Translations under genes and position numbers: made by a program
Part shown: one piece after another, positions 1 to 6,768 of the stretch
Numbering within the stretch: the stretch's first letter is position 1
Layout: every line of letters begins with the position of its first letter
Assembly (NCBI GenBank): GCA_013042825.1
Contig: JABDPL010000304.1
Location: 1 to 8,242 of the forward strand
From: Flavobacteriaceae bacterium
GTDB lineage: Bacteria > Bacteroidota > Bacteroidia > Flavobacteriales > Flavobacteriaceae
DNA length: 8,242 bases
Direction: 5' to 3'
Notes under the pieces: generated by a model
Told to the model about the DNA's origin: nothing
Seen by the model: the letters and a program-made list of their open reading frames with translations, nothing else
The model's database searches: none

Positions 1-1
1 G

Positions 2-1066
2 CTGGCTGCTGGCTGCCCGGTTATCGTTAAATCCCATCCTATGCATGCCGGTACAGGTGAATTGGTTGCCGGAGCTATTACCAGGGCGGCAATAGCCTGT
101 GGTATGCCAGATGGTGTATTTTCTAATCTCAATAGTGCGGGAATTGAGGTTGGGGTAAAATTGGTTCAGCACAGAGATGTAAAAGCAATCGGTTTCACGG
201 GTAGTATAGGTGGTGGAAGATCGCTGTTTGATGAGGCTGCCAGGAGACCCGAACCCATCCCTGTTTTCGCCGAAATGGGCAGTATAAATCCGGTGGTTAT
301 TTTACCTGAAGCATTAAAACATCAGGCTGATAAATGGGCAAAAGCCTATGCCCAGTCCATTACCCTCGGAACCGGACAATTCTGCACCAATCCGGGAATT
401 TTACTGGCAATTAAAAGTCCGGAACTAAAGGACTTCATCATGGATCTGGCCGAAGAGATAATCCATATTGAACCGAGTTGCATGCTTCACCCGAATATAA
501 TCGGTGCATTCGAGCATAAAAAGGAGCGGGTGAAACAAGAGGCAGATCTAAACGTGATCATGGAATATCCCGACGATGTTGAGGTAAACTATGCACGCCA
601 GGCCTTGACTAAGGTCGATGGCCAGACTTTTATCGGGAACCCTACCTTGCACCAGGAAGTTTTTGGCCCGTTCTCAATGATCGTACAATGCGATGACTCC
701 GAACAATTAACCCGAATCCTCAAAGGTTTGGAGGGTCAGTTAACGGGCACTATTATATCCCATGATGATGAGATCGGGGATTACGATGCTGTTGTCCAGG
801 CTATGAGAGACCGTGTAGGGCGCATTATTTTTAACGGTGTACCTACAGGGGTTGAGGTGGCCCCGGCTATGATGCATGGCGGTCCTTACCCGGCTTCATC
901 CGATAGCAGATTTACCGCCGTTGGACGGCATGCCATAAAACGGTGGGTAAGGCCATTCACTTACCAGAACTGGCCCAATGACCTTTTGCCTGACGAGCTG
1001 AAGAATGAGAATCCGCTTCAGATTACACGACTGGTCGATGGTGAGCAAACCGATAAGAAACTTTGA
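2..1066 (+). CDS. alpha-ketoglutaric semialdehyde dehydrogenase (aldehyde dehydrogenase family), 5'-truncated
   Basis: The C-terminal 354 residues of an NAD(P)-dependent aldehyde dehydrogenase that oxidises 2,5-dioxopentanoate (alpha-ketoglutaric semialdehyde) to 2-oxoglutarate, the last step of hydroxyproline breakdown. The reading frame is open to the window edge and the codons before the first ATG (position 41) already encode family sequence (LAAGCPVIVKSHP), so the true start lies upstream; about 150-180 residues are missing, judging by the usual length near 520. Visible motifs are the nucleotide-binding GFTGS (188-202), the catalytic Glu in FAEMGSINP (Glu codon 272-274) and the catalytic Cys in GQFCTNPG (Cys codon 383-385). 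The 'AEMGSINP' and 'GQFCTNPG' forms, and the C-terminal RPFTYQNWP...LLP...ENPL block, are typical of the semialdehyde dehydrogenase subgroup rather than generic ALDHs. It lies 3 nt before the next gene, in an operon with hydroxyproline epimerase. The substrate is inferred from subgroup and context. Confidence 0.88.
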   Translation: MAAGCPVIVKSHPMHAGTGELVAGAITRAAIACGMPDGVFSNLNSAGIEVGVKLVQHRDVKAIGFTGSIGGGRSLFDEAARRPEPIPVFAEMGSINPVVILPEALKHQADKWAKAYAQSITLGTGQFCTNPGILLAIKSPELKDFIMDLAEEIIHIEPSCMLHPNIIGAFEHKKERVKQEADLNVIMEYPDDVEVNYARQALTKVDGQTFIGNPTLHQEVFGPFSMIVQCDDSEQLTRILKGLEGQLTGTIISHDDEIGDYDAVVQAMRDRVGRIIFNGVPTGVEVAPAMMHGGPYPASSDSRFTAVGRHAIKRWVRPFTYQNWPNDLLPDELKNENPLQITRLVDGEQTDKKL

Positions 1067-1069
1067 GTC

Positions 1070-2794
1070 ATGAAACGGATATTCTTTTTAGTATCATTTG
1101 CAATCATACTGGTAGCCTGCTCGGGAAACAAACAGAACAGGGCAAAAGTTGAATTAAACAAAATTATTTCTGAATATCAGGACCATGAGAGCTACGATGA
1201 CAGTAGTTATCCTCTGGGCTTATTCACAAAGGATCACTACAGAAAAGAAGCGGAATTCGCTGATGACCTTCTTGAGAAGCTTGATGAAATCAATAAGGAT
1301 CAGTTGACAGAAACCGACAGGATCTCATTTGAATTGTTGCGTTTCGTGCTTCGTGACCAGGTCGATTATATGGAATTTGAACGCTACCTCAATCCGCTGC
1401 TTTCCGATGCGGGGTTTCACTCGAACCTGCCCTATATGGTCCGGCCTTTATCCAATTATGATCAGGTTAAAAAATACCTGAATAAACTCAATGCCATTCC
1501 AGATTTTATTGGCCAGCACCTGGTTAATCTAAGGCAAGGTTTGGAAAAAGAGGTTTCACAGCCCCGGATTATTTTCAATGGATATGAAACGACCTATAAT
1601 GATCATATAGTCGATACATTTGAAGAGAGTTATTTCTACTCACCCTTCAAAAAATTACCGGATGCTCTTACTCAGAGCCAAAAAGATTCCGTGCTAATAG
1701 CTGCAAAAGCGGTAATCGAAACCAAGGTCATTCCCCAGTTCAAGAGAGTTAAGGAATTCTTTGAAAATGAATACCTGCCGGGAACGCGATCAACAATAGG
1801 CGTTTCAGAAACACCTGGTGGTGAGGCCTATTATCAGAACAGAATCAATTACTATACAACTTCCGATCAATACACGGCCGATGACATTCATGACATCGGA
1901 CTTAAGGAAGTGGCTCGTATACGATCGGAGATGCAATCGATCATAGAGGAAGTAGGTTTTGAAGGGACCTTTTCCGAATTCCTCGGATTCCTCAGAACAG
2001 ATCCGCAATTTTATGCTAAAACACCCGAGGAGCTGTTGATCAGGGCCAGAGATCTTGCTAAACGGGCAGATGAACAATTACCGAGATATTTTAAAACTCT
2101 GCCCAGGCGGCCGTACGGCGTTGCCCCGGTTCCGGATGCCATTGCGCCAAAATACACCGGTGGGCGCTATGTGCCGCCATCAAACGAAACCGATCCCGGA
2201 TACTATTGGGTAAACACATACAATCTTCCGAGCCGGACCTTGTATACCTTACCCTCTTTAACTGTTCACGAGGCTGTTCCCGGACATCATTTACAGGGCT
2301 CTCTCAATGCAGAATTAGGAGATAGTATTCCTAAATTCAGAAGGGATCTGTATTTATCGGCCTATGGTGAGGGTTGGGGCTTGTATACCGAATACCTGGC
2401 AGATGAAATGGGTATGTATAATACGCCCTATGAACATTTCGGCAAGCTCACTTACGAAATGTGGCGGGCCTGCCGTCTTGTTGTCGATACAGGTATCCAT
2501 GCCAAAGGTTGGACACGCGATCAGGTAGTTGAATTTATGGCTTCCAACTCAGCCCTGTCTCTGCATGAGATCAATACCGAAACCGACAGGTATATCTCCT
2601 GGCCCGGACAGGCGCTTTCGTATAAAATCGGAGAACTCAAAATCAGGGAACTTCGGAATAAAGCAGAAGAGGAGTTGGGGTCAGATTTTGATATCCGTGA
2701 GTTTCACGAGGTTATTCTCGAACAGGGAACAGTCACGCTTCCAATTCTTGAAGAGCGAATTCTCGACTATATTGAACGTATCAAAAATGGGTAA
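1070..2794 (+). CDS. DUF885 family lipoprotein, probable zinc metallopeptidase
   Basis: A 574-residue protein with a lipoprotein signal: charged MKR, a hydrophobic stretch (residues 4-16) and lipobox LVAC with the acylated Cys at 17. No acidic surface-export signal follows the Cys (SGNKQN), so a periplasm-facing anchor is more likely than the cell surface; that is an inference. The rest matches the DUF885 family in length and motifs: HEAVPGHHLQ at residues 400-409, resembling the HExxH-type zinc site, and EGWGLYTE at 434-441, whose Glu is conserved in the family. Characterised substrates are few; peptide cleavage is a family-level inference. It starts 3 nt after the ALDH stop and its last 8 nt overlap the epimerase start, so it is co-transcribed with hydroxyproline catabolism. 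A sensible role would be trimming imported hydroxyproline-containing peptides, but nothing in the sequence proves this. Confidence 0.88.
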   Translation: MKRIFFLVSFAIILVACSGNKQNRAKVELNKIISEYQDHESYDDSSYPLGLFTKDHYRKEAEFADDLLEKLDEINKDQLTETDRISFELLRFVLRDQVDYMEFERYLNPLLSDAGFHSNLPYMVRPLSNYDQVKKYLNKLNAIPDFIGQHLVNLRQGLEKEVSQPRIIFNGYETTYNDHIVDTFEESYFYSPFKKLPDALTQSQKDSVLIAAKAVIETKVIPQFKRVKEFFENEYLPGTRSTIGVSETPGGEAYYQNRINYYTTSDQYTADDIHDIGLKEVARIRSEMQSIIEEVGFEGTFSEFLGFLRTDPQFYAKTPEELLIRARDLAKRADEQLPRYFKTLPRRPYGVAPVPDAIAPKYTGGRYVPPSNETDPGYYWVNTYNLPSRTLYTLPSLTVHEAVPGHHLQGSLNAELGDSIPKFRRDLYLSAYGEGWGLYTEYLADEMGMYNTPYEHFGKLTYEMWRACRLVVDTGIHAKGWTRDQVVEFMASNSALSLHEINTETDRYISWPGQALSYKIGELKIRELRNKAEEELGSDFDIREFHEVILEQGTVTLPILEERILDYIERIKNG

Positions 2795-3794
2795 ATGGGT
2801 CTTTGAATGCATAGACGGACATACTTGCGGGAATCCTGTTCGCTTGATAAAAACAGGGCAACCGGAGTTGGAAGGATCCGACATGATTCAAAAACGACAA
2901 CATTTTATCAGGGCTTATGACTGGATCAGAAAAGGCTTGATGTTCGAGCCCCGTGGCCACGATATGATGAGTGGAAGTATGTTATACCCACCTCATGATC
3001 CTGAGAACGATGCGGCCGTGCTCTTTGTAGAAACCTCCGGGTGCCTGCCCATGTGTGGTCATGGCTTGATCGGTACAGTGACCATAGCTATTGAAGAAGA
3101 CCTGATAAAGCCAAAATCACCAGGTATTCTGAATCTTGAAACACCGGCAGGACCAATACAGGTAGAATATTTTCAGAGTGAAGATAAGGTTGAATGGGTC
3201 CGGATCACCAATGTTGCCAGTTATCTGGCCGCAAGCGCGTTGAAGATTGTTTCATCACATCTGGGAGAACTATTTGTTGATGTGGCCTATGGGGGAAATT
3301 TCTATGCTATCATAGATCCGCAACCAAACTTCAAAGGCATTCAAGATTATTCTGCCTCAGATCTCATTCAATTTTCACGTGAGATCCGTAACCGATTGAA
3401 TCAAAAATTTATGGATCTGTTCATTCATCCGGAGGATACTACTATTCGCGATGTATCTCATGTAGAATGGACCGGGCAAGTACTGGATAAGGCATCATCC
3501 GGCAGAAATGCGGTGTTTTATGGCGATAAGGCCATAGATCGCAGTCCGTGTGGCACAGGCACCTCGGCCCGAATGGCTCAATTACATGCCAAGGGATTAT
3601 TAAAGTTGCATGAAACCTATGTGCATGAAAGTTATATCGGCAGCAGGTTTACAGGTCGAATCGAGTCCCTGACCAAGGTGGGTGAATATACCGCCATTGT
3701 TCCAAGCATACAAGGATGGGCCAGGGTTTATGGTAATAATACGATTACGATTGATGAGGAAGATCCATATGCCTTTGGATTCCAGGTGATTTAA
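2787..3794 (+). CDS. 4-hydroxyproline 2-epimerase (proline racemase family)
   Basis: A 335-residue cofactor-independent epimerase that interconverts trans-4-hydroxy-L-proline and cis-4-hydroxy-D-proline. The start is set at ATG 2787 because the family N-terminus (ECIDGHTCGNPVR) begins there; the frame is open 86 codons further upstream, but that stretch lies inside the DUF885 gene and does not look like the family. Both catalytic cysteines are present: Cys90 in PMCGHG and Cys255 in SPCGTGTSARMA. A Cys/Cys pair excludes the trans-3-hydroxyproline dehydratase branch, which carries Thr at the second site. The block EPRGHDMMSGS (about residues 53-63) and the block ETSGCLPMCGHG are characteristic of hydroxyproline epimerases rather than true proline racemases. 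The start overlaps the preceding gene by 8 nt (ATGGGTAA), which suggests translational coupling, and the D-amino-acid dehydrogenase that would use its product follows 12 nt downstream. Confidence 0.93.
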   Translation: MGKWVFECIDGHTCGNPVRLIKTGQPELEGSDMIQKRQHFIRAYDWIRKGLMFEPRGHDMMSGSMLYPPHDPENDAAVLFVETSGCLPMCGHGLIGTVTIAIEEDLIKPKSPGILNLETPAGPIQVEYFQSEDKVEWVRITNVASYLAASALKIVSSHLGELFVDVAYGGNFYAIIDPQPNFKGIQDYSASDLIQFSREIRNRLNQKFMDLFIHPEDTTIRDVSHVEWTGQVLDKASSGRNAVFYGDKAIDRSPCGTGTSARMAQLHAKGLLKLHETYVHESYIGSRFTGRIESLTKVGEYTAIVPSIQGWARVYGNNTITIDEEDPYAFGFQVI

Positions 3795-3806
3795 AAAATA
3801 TTATTG

Positions 3807-5054
3807 ATGAAAAGAATTATCGTTATTGGTGGGGGAGTGATCGGCCTTTGTTCGGCCTATTACCTTCATAAGCACGGCCATGAGGTTGAGATAATCGATA
3901 AATCGAATATGGATGAGGGTGCTTCATATGTCAATGCCGGATATCTATCCCCGAGCCATATCATCCCCTTGTCTGCCCCAGGGGTTATGCGTAAAGGCCT
4001 GCGTTGGATGCTCAATTCATCGAGTCCGCTGTATATCAAACCCAGATTGGATATGGATCTTTTGAAATGGGGCTTAGCTTTCAACAGTTCCTGCAATCCC
4101 CGGCATGTGAAGCGATCTATTCCCGTTATTCGCGATATATCGGTGCTGAGTCAGGAATTATTTGATGAATTGAAAAAACAGCAGGAATTTACATTTCATT
4201 ATGATAAGAAGGGTTTAATGATGCTATGCAGAACTCAAAAGGGAATGGAGGAGGAGCTAAAAGTTGCCGATCTGGCAACTAAGGCTGATCTGGAAGTTTC
4301 CGTATTAAATGCAGAAGAGTTCAGGGAAATTGAGCCAAAGGCCAACATCGACAGCATAGGAGCCATCCTTTATAAATGTGATTTTCATACGACCCCTCAT
4401 GAATTCATGAGCGATATGAAATCCTATCTGACCAAAGCCCGGGTAAGAATCCATCCTAATGAAATGGTCAAGGATTTTCAAATATCAGCTAAAACGATCA
4501 AAGCAGTTTACACCGATAAAGCAAGTTATGAAGCCGATGAGGTAGTTTTGGCAGCTGGATCCTGGAGTGGTCTGATAGCAAGGAAGTTGGGAAAACATCT
4601 TCTGATGCAGGCCGGAAAGGGATATCGTATCAATACAACAACTGATTATGGAATAAGCATTCCTGCAATTCTTTCAGAAAGAAAAATAGCCATAACCCCT
4701 ATGAACGGATTTACGCGGGTGGCAGGAACTATGGAAATAGCCGGAATTAATAATAGGATCAATAAGGTAAGGGTCGATGCCATAGCCAATGGAGCCCGGC
4801 TTTATTATCCCGATATGAATTTAACAGCTCAAGAAAAAAAGGATGCTGCATGCGGTTTGCGCCCGGTTACCCCTGACGGATTACCTTATATAGGTAGATC
4901 TGAAACTTGTAAAAATTTGACATTTGCGGCAGGACACGCCATGATGGGTTGGAGCATGGCAACGGCAACAGGCAAATTAGTACAGGAAGTAATCGATGAC
5001 AAAAAACCATCTGTCAAAATGGAACTTTTCAATCCTGACAGGCGATTTCGATAG
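3807..5054 (+). CDS. FAD-dependent D-amino-acid dehydrogenase, probably D-hydroxyproline dehydrogenase
   Basis: A 415-residue flavoprotein of the DAO (D-amino-acid oxidase/DadA) fold. The N-terminal dinucleotide-binding GGGVIG is at residues 8-13, with the ribose-binding acidic residue ending the second strand (VEIIDKS). The DadA-like GASYVNAGYLSPS follows at 38-50. The C-terminal FAD contacts GLRPVTPDGLPYIGR (from 350) and GHAMMGWSMATATGK (from 376) are intact. ATG 3807 is preferred; a TTG just before it would add one Met and is less likely. In context it should oxidise cis-4-hydroxy-D-proline to 1-pyrroline-4-hydroxy-2-carboxylate, passing electrons to the respiratory chain. Family members also act on D-alanine, glycine or sarcosine, so the substrate rests on the neighbouring epimerase and semialdehyde dehydrogenase. 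It is a single-subunit form, with no small accessory subunits visible beside it. It is the last gene of the operon. Confidence 0.87.
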   Translation: MKRIIVIGGGVIGLCSAYYLHKHGHEVEIIDKSNMDEGASYVNAGYLSPSHIIPLSAPGVMRKGLRWMLNSSSPLYIKPRLDMDLLKWGLAFNSSCNPRHVKRSIPVIRDISVLSQELFDELKKQQEFTFHYDKKGLMMLCRTQKGMEEELKVADLATKADLEVSVLNAEEFREIEPKANIDSIGAILYKCDFHTTPHEFMSDMKSYLTKARVRIHPNEMVKDFQISAKTIKAVYTDKASYEADEVVLAAGSWSGLIARKLGKHLLMQAGKGYRINTTTDYGISIPAILSERKIAITPMNGFTRVAGTMEIAGINNRINKVRVDAIANGARLYYPDMNLTAQEKKDAACGLRPVTPDGLPYIGRSETCKNLTFAAGHAMMGWSMATATGKLVQEVIDDKKPSVKMELFNPDRRFR

Positions 5055-5078
5055 ATATAATTTAAAATAAAATGCACC

Positions 5079-5126
5079 AATGCGATCAATTTTCATTCAT
5101 TTTTAGATGAATCCACGCATTTTTTT
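5079..5126 (+). terminator. probable rho-independent terminator after the hydroxyproline operon
   Basis: A two-tier hairpin begins 25 nt after the dehydrogenase stop. The outer stem is AATGCG (5079-5084) with CGCATT (5116-5121). The inner stem is ATTCAT (5095-5100) with ATGAAT (5107-5112) around a 6-nt loop. A run of seven T (5120-5126) follows directly. The stems are AT-rich and separated by unpaired bases, so the fold is weaker than a textbook terminator, but position and T-tract fit well. Confidence 0.5.
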
Positions 5127-5154
5127 ATCTTTTATCAAAAGAAATTGAATTTTC

Positions 5155-5185
5155 CTTGATTTTTTAAATGATTATGTTAGTTTAT
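5155..5185 (+). promoter_or_regulatory. possible rpsU promoter (Bacteroidota-type)
   Basis: CTTG (5155-5158) and TAGTTTAT (5178-5185) are 19 nt apart, loosely matching the Bacteroidota pattern TTTG-N19-TANNTTTG. Two of the six fixed bases of the -7 box differ. If real, transcription would start near 5192 and leave a leader of about 20 nt before rpsU. The AT-rich background makes chance matches common. Confidence 0.27.
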
Positions 5186-5214
5186 ACGGAAGTCAACAAT
5201 ATTAAGAGTCTACC

Positions 5215-5406
5215 ATGTTAAAAATTGAAATTAAAGAAGGTGAAAATATTGAGCGTGCCTTAAAACGATACAAGCGTAAATACAGGAATGTGAAGTTAAT
5301 GCGCGAGATCAGAGACAGAAAGGAATACACCAAGAAATCTACAAAGCGACGACAGATGGTTAAAAAAGCTCAATACCGGGAAAAATATCTAAACAGGGAA
5401 GAATAA
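5215..5406 (+). CDS. rpsU: 30S ribosomal protein bS21
   Basis: A 63-residue, strongly basic protein. The N-terminal block EGENIERALKRYKRK (residues 8-22) is the bS21 signature, and the C-terminal half (KKSTKRRQMVKKAQY) follows the family pattern of a lysine/arginine-rich helix. bS21 sits on the small-subunit platform near the 3' end of 16S rRNA; in Bacteroidota it helps hide the anti-Shine-Dalgarno sequence. The gene stands alone, between the upstream terminator and a convergent acetyltransferase gene. Upstream of ATG 5215 only AAGAG (5204-5208, 6 nt spacing) resembles a ribosome-binding site, and it can pair with the anti-SD over about three bases (GAG) only. The middle (residues 23-36, RNVKLMREIRDRKE) differs from the KTGTxRQLRxRQ form I know from flavobacteria, which may point to another class. 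Confidence 0.95.
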   Translation: MLKIEIKEGENIERALKRYKRKYRNVKLMREIRDRKEYTKKSTKRRQMVKKAQYREKYLNREE

Positions 5407-5447
5407 GAATCTGTTGGCGGTATCATTCTGGGTTTTCTTTCAGATTC
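5407..5447. terminator. inverted repeat between convergent genes, possible bidirectional terminator
   Basis: GAATCTG (5407-5413), directly after the rpsU stop, is a perfect 7-bp inverted match to CAGATTC (5441-5447), inside the 3' end of the convergent acetyltransferase gene. The 27-nt loop is long, and no clean T-tract follows on either strand, so termination function is uncertain. Confidence 0.2.
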
Positions 5448-5896
5448 AGTCTCATATTGATCAGATGTTTGACGAATCCGGCTTTCTCATAAGCTCTTAT
5501 CGCGGGGATATTACTGTTGTAAACATCAAGTCTGATCTCATCCAGTCCTTTATCCCGACACCAGTTGAGTAATGCTGATATTATCAATTTGTTCAAACCC
5601 TGTCCGCGTTTGGTTTCGGGAACGAACATGAATCCGAGATATCCGATCCTGTCATGTTTTAGATAATGGCGGTCACCTCTTATCCTTGCACAGCCTGAGG
5701 CGACAATCTCACCTGCCTCTTCAACCACGTAAACTTCGGCATTTTCATCGCGAATGAATTCCGATATATCATAATAATTGATGTCACCATCTCTTATCGT
5801 CGGATCCATTGGCCGCTCTGCCTGGATCAGGCCCTGTTCAAAATTTAACAAAAGTGGAAGATCATCAAGAGTTGCTCTTCGTACAATGCGATTCAT
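5423..5896 (-). CDS. GNAT family N-acetyltransferase
   Basis: A 157-residue single-domain acetyltransferase that should transfer an acetyl group from acetyl-CoA to an unknown amine. The family order is visible: an N-terminal IRRATLDDLPLLL-like strand and helix (residues 4-17), central strands (EVYVVEEAGEIVASGCARI, about 54-72), motif A with GYLGFMFVPETKRGQGLN (85-102), where R97-G98-Q99-G100 binds the CoA pyrophosphate, and motif B with YNSNIPAIRAYEKAGF (126-141). The 'QAERPMDPT' segment near residue 25 recalls a subgroup common in Bacteroidota whose substrate I do not know. It converges on rpsU with 16 nt between the stops and has its own AT-rich upstream region, so it is probably transcribed alone. 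The domain is clear; the substrate cannot be read from sequence. Confidence 0.9.
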   Translation of the reverse strand: MNRIVRRATLDDLPLLLNFEQGLIQAERPMDPTIRDGDINYYDISEFIRDENAEVYVVEEAGEIVASGCARIRGDRHYLKHDRIGYLGFMFVPETKRGQGLNKLIISALLNWCRDKGLDEIRLDVYNSNIPAIRAYEKAGFVKHLINMRLNLKENPE

Positions 5897-5930
5897 TTAA
5901 GCAAAATTTCTTAAAAATATGTTTCTCCTT

Positions 5931-5938
5931 TAAATATA
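5931..5938 (-). promoter_or_regulatory. possible -7 box for the GNAT gene
   Basis: On the - strand this reads TATATTTA, matching the Bacteroidota -7 consensus TANNTTTG at all fixed bases except the last. It lies 34 nt upstream of the acetyltransferase ATG. No convincing -33 TTTG is present at the expected distance, so support is weak. The whole divergent gap 5897-6051 is AT-rich with several T-runs; I see no RNA gene in it and could not identify a convincing promoter for the + strand gene at 6052. Confidence 0.2.
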
Positions 5939-6051
5939 AATCCATTTTTTTATCTCTTTATCGATTATTTAATGATCTCTGATTTTTTTTGTTGAACTTA
6001 GAGATATATTGATTGATAGCACCATTTATTAATTCCCGTTGTCCTTAACCT

Positions 6052-6327
6052 ATGGTACTAAACATCAATAAACACAACCAAATATTCACCGTTTCCGGTG
6101 TGCTAAACGGCGTTAGCAGTTCAAAATTTATCGAAACATTTCATAAGGCCTTTCTCGATCATGATTCCTTAGAAATTCATGTAGATCATCTTAAGATCAC
6201 CGATCGTGAGGGTGTTAATGCTTTGGCTAAGCTGCATAATGAAGCTCTTGCCTTGGGCAAAAAATTAAAGATTATCGGTTTGGTCAAGCCCGCTGCCACG
6301 TTGGGATCCCGTCATGATGCCGCCTGA
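6052..6327 (+). CDS. small STAS-like domain protein
   Basis: A 91-residue protein whose layout fits a STAS domain (SpoIIAA / anti-sigma-factor antagonist fold). An opening strand pair ends in VSGVLNG (residues 14-20), then come a helix, the strand LEIHVDHLK (40-48), the loop-helix TDREGVNALAKLHNEA (50-65), and the strand KKLKIIGL (70-77). In canonical antagonists the loop reads D-S-S-G and its Ser is phosphorylated; here it is D51-R-E-G54, so phosphorylation-switch control at that site is unlikely. No partner kinase or sigma factor is nearby. It may act as a small binding or scaffold protein. It is convergent with the downstream - strand lipoprotein gene, with only 2 nt between the stops. The domain call rests on pattern, not on a search. 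Confidence 0.62.
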   Translation: MVLNINKHNQIFTVSGVLNGVSSSKFIETFHKAFLDHDSLEIHVDHLKITDREGVNALAKLHNEALALGKKLKIIGLVKPAATLGSRHDAA

Positions 6328-6329
6328 TT

Positions 6330-6764
6330 TCAACATGATAGATCGGCAATAATTTTCCATTCACCATTTATCCTGCGGAATATAATAAGGAAAACACCCC
6401 GGGCATCACCCATCTCCCTGGTCAGGTTGTACTGTCCCATGACATAGTATGAATCTTTATCGATTTCTGAAATCTCGTCAAGAATAAACCTGAGAGATCC
6501 GGTGTGTGATCGATCTGGATATCTTTTTTTGTAATTGGAAAGTGTTTTATCCCATCCAGAGGTTAGGCCGTTGCTTCCATAGAATTTTAATGAATCATTT
6601 TTCCAATACCCGTCCATGAATCTCTCAAGATCGTAGTTGTTCCATGCCATTTGCTGCGCCTTCATGACGGTTTTGATGGCTTCGATATCATTAGATCTAT
6701 CAGAGGTACTGCATGATGTGCCTAATACGAGGCAACCAAGGATTAAAAGATTAAATAGCTTCAT
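6330..6764 (-). CDS. DUF4440/SnoaL-like (NTF2-fold) lipoprotein
   Basis: A 144-residue protein with a short signal peptide (MKLFNLLILGCLVLG) and a lipobox-like GTSC, giving an acylated Cys at residue 18; the -3 Gly is not ideal. ATG 6764 is chosen over an upstream in-frame ATG at 6791, because the longer form would overlap galactokinase by 23 nt and put nine extra residues before the signal, whereas 6764 leaves a 4-nt gap. The mature part has the DUF4440 pattern: an N-terminal helix with KTVMKAQQMAWNNYDLERFM, then YW, a GW-x-x-TL-x-x-YKKRYPD segment, and a final strand GEWKIIADLSC. NTF2-fold proteins of this type bind small molecules, and the function is unknown. It is the last gene of the - strand operon after galactokinase; the link between them is unexplained. 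Confidence 0.8.
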   Translation of the reverse strand: MKLFNLLILGCLVLGTSCSTSDRSNDIEAIKTVMKAQQMAWNNYDLERFMDGYWKNDSLKFYGSNGLTSGWDKTLSNYKKRYPDRSHTGSLRFILDEISEIDKDSYYVMGQYNLTREMGDARGVFLIIFRRINGEWKIIADLSC

Positions 6765-6768
6765 GAGT

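Noticed and set aside
1..18. Tandem GCTGGCTGCTGGCTGCC-like repetition at the left edge
   Set aside because: It encodes the conserved LAAGCP segment of the aldehyde dehydrogenase; the repetition comes from Ala/Gly/Leu codons.
1805..2077. - strand open frame of 90 codons
   Set aside because: It is antisense inside the DUF885 gene and Cys/Ser-rich in a way typical of shadow frames.
2529..2786. Open frame upstream of the epimerase that would add 86 residues at its N-terminus
   Set aside because: It lies wholly within the DUF885 coding sequence in another frame, has no family resemblance, and the epimerase family N-terminus starts at ATG 2787.
5921..5931. AAAGGAGAAAC on the - strand, a Shine-Dalgarno-like string upstream of the GNAT gene
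   Set aside because: It is about 25 nt from the GNAT ATG, too far to act as its ribosome-binding site, and no start codon in a useful frame follows it closely.
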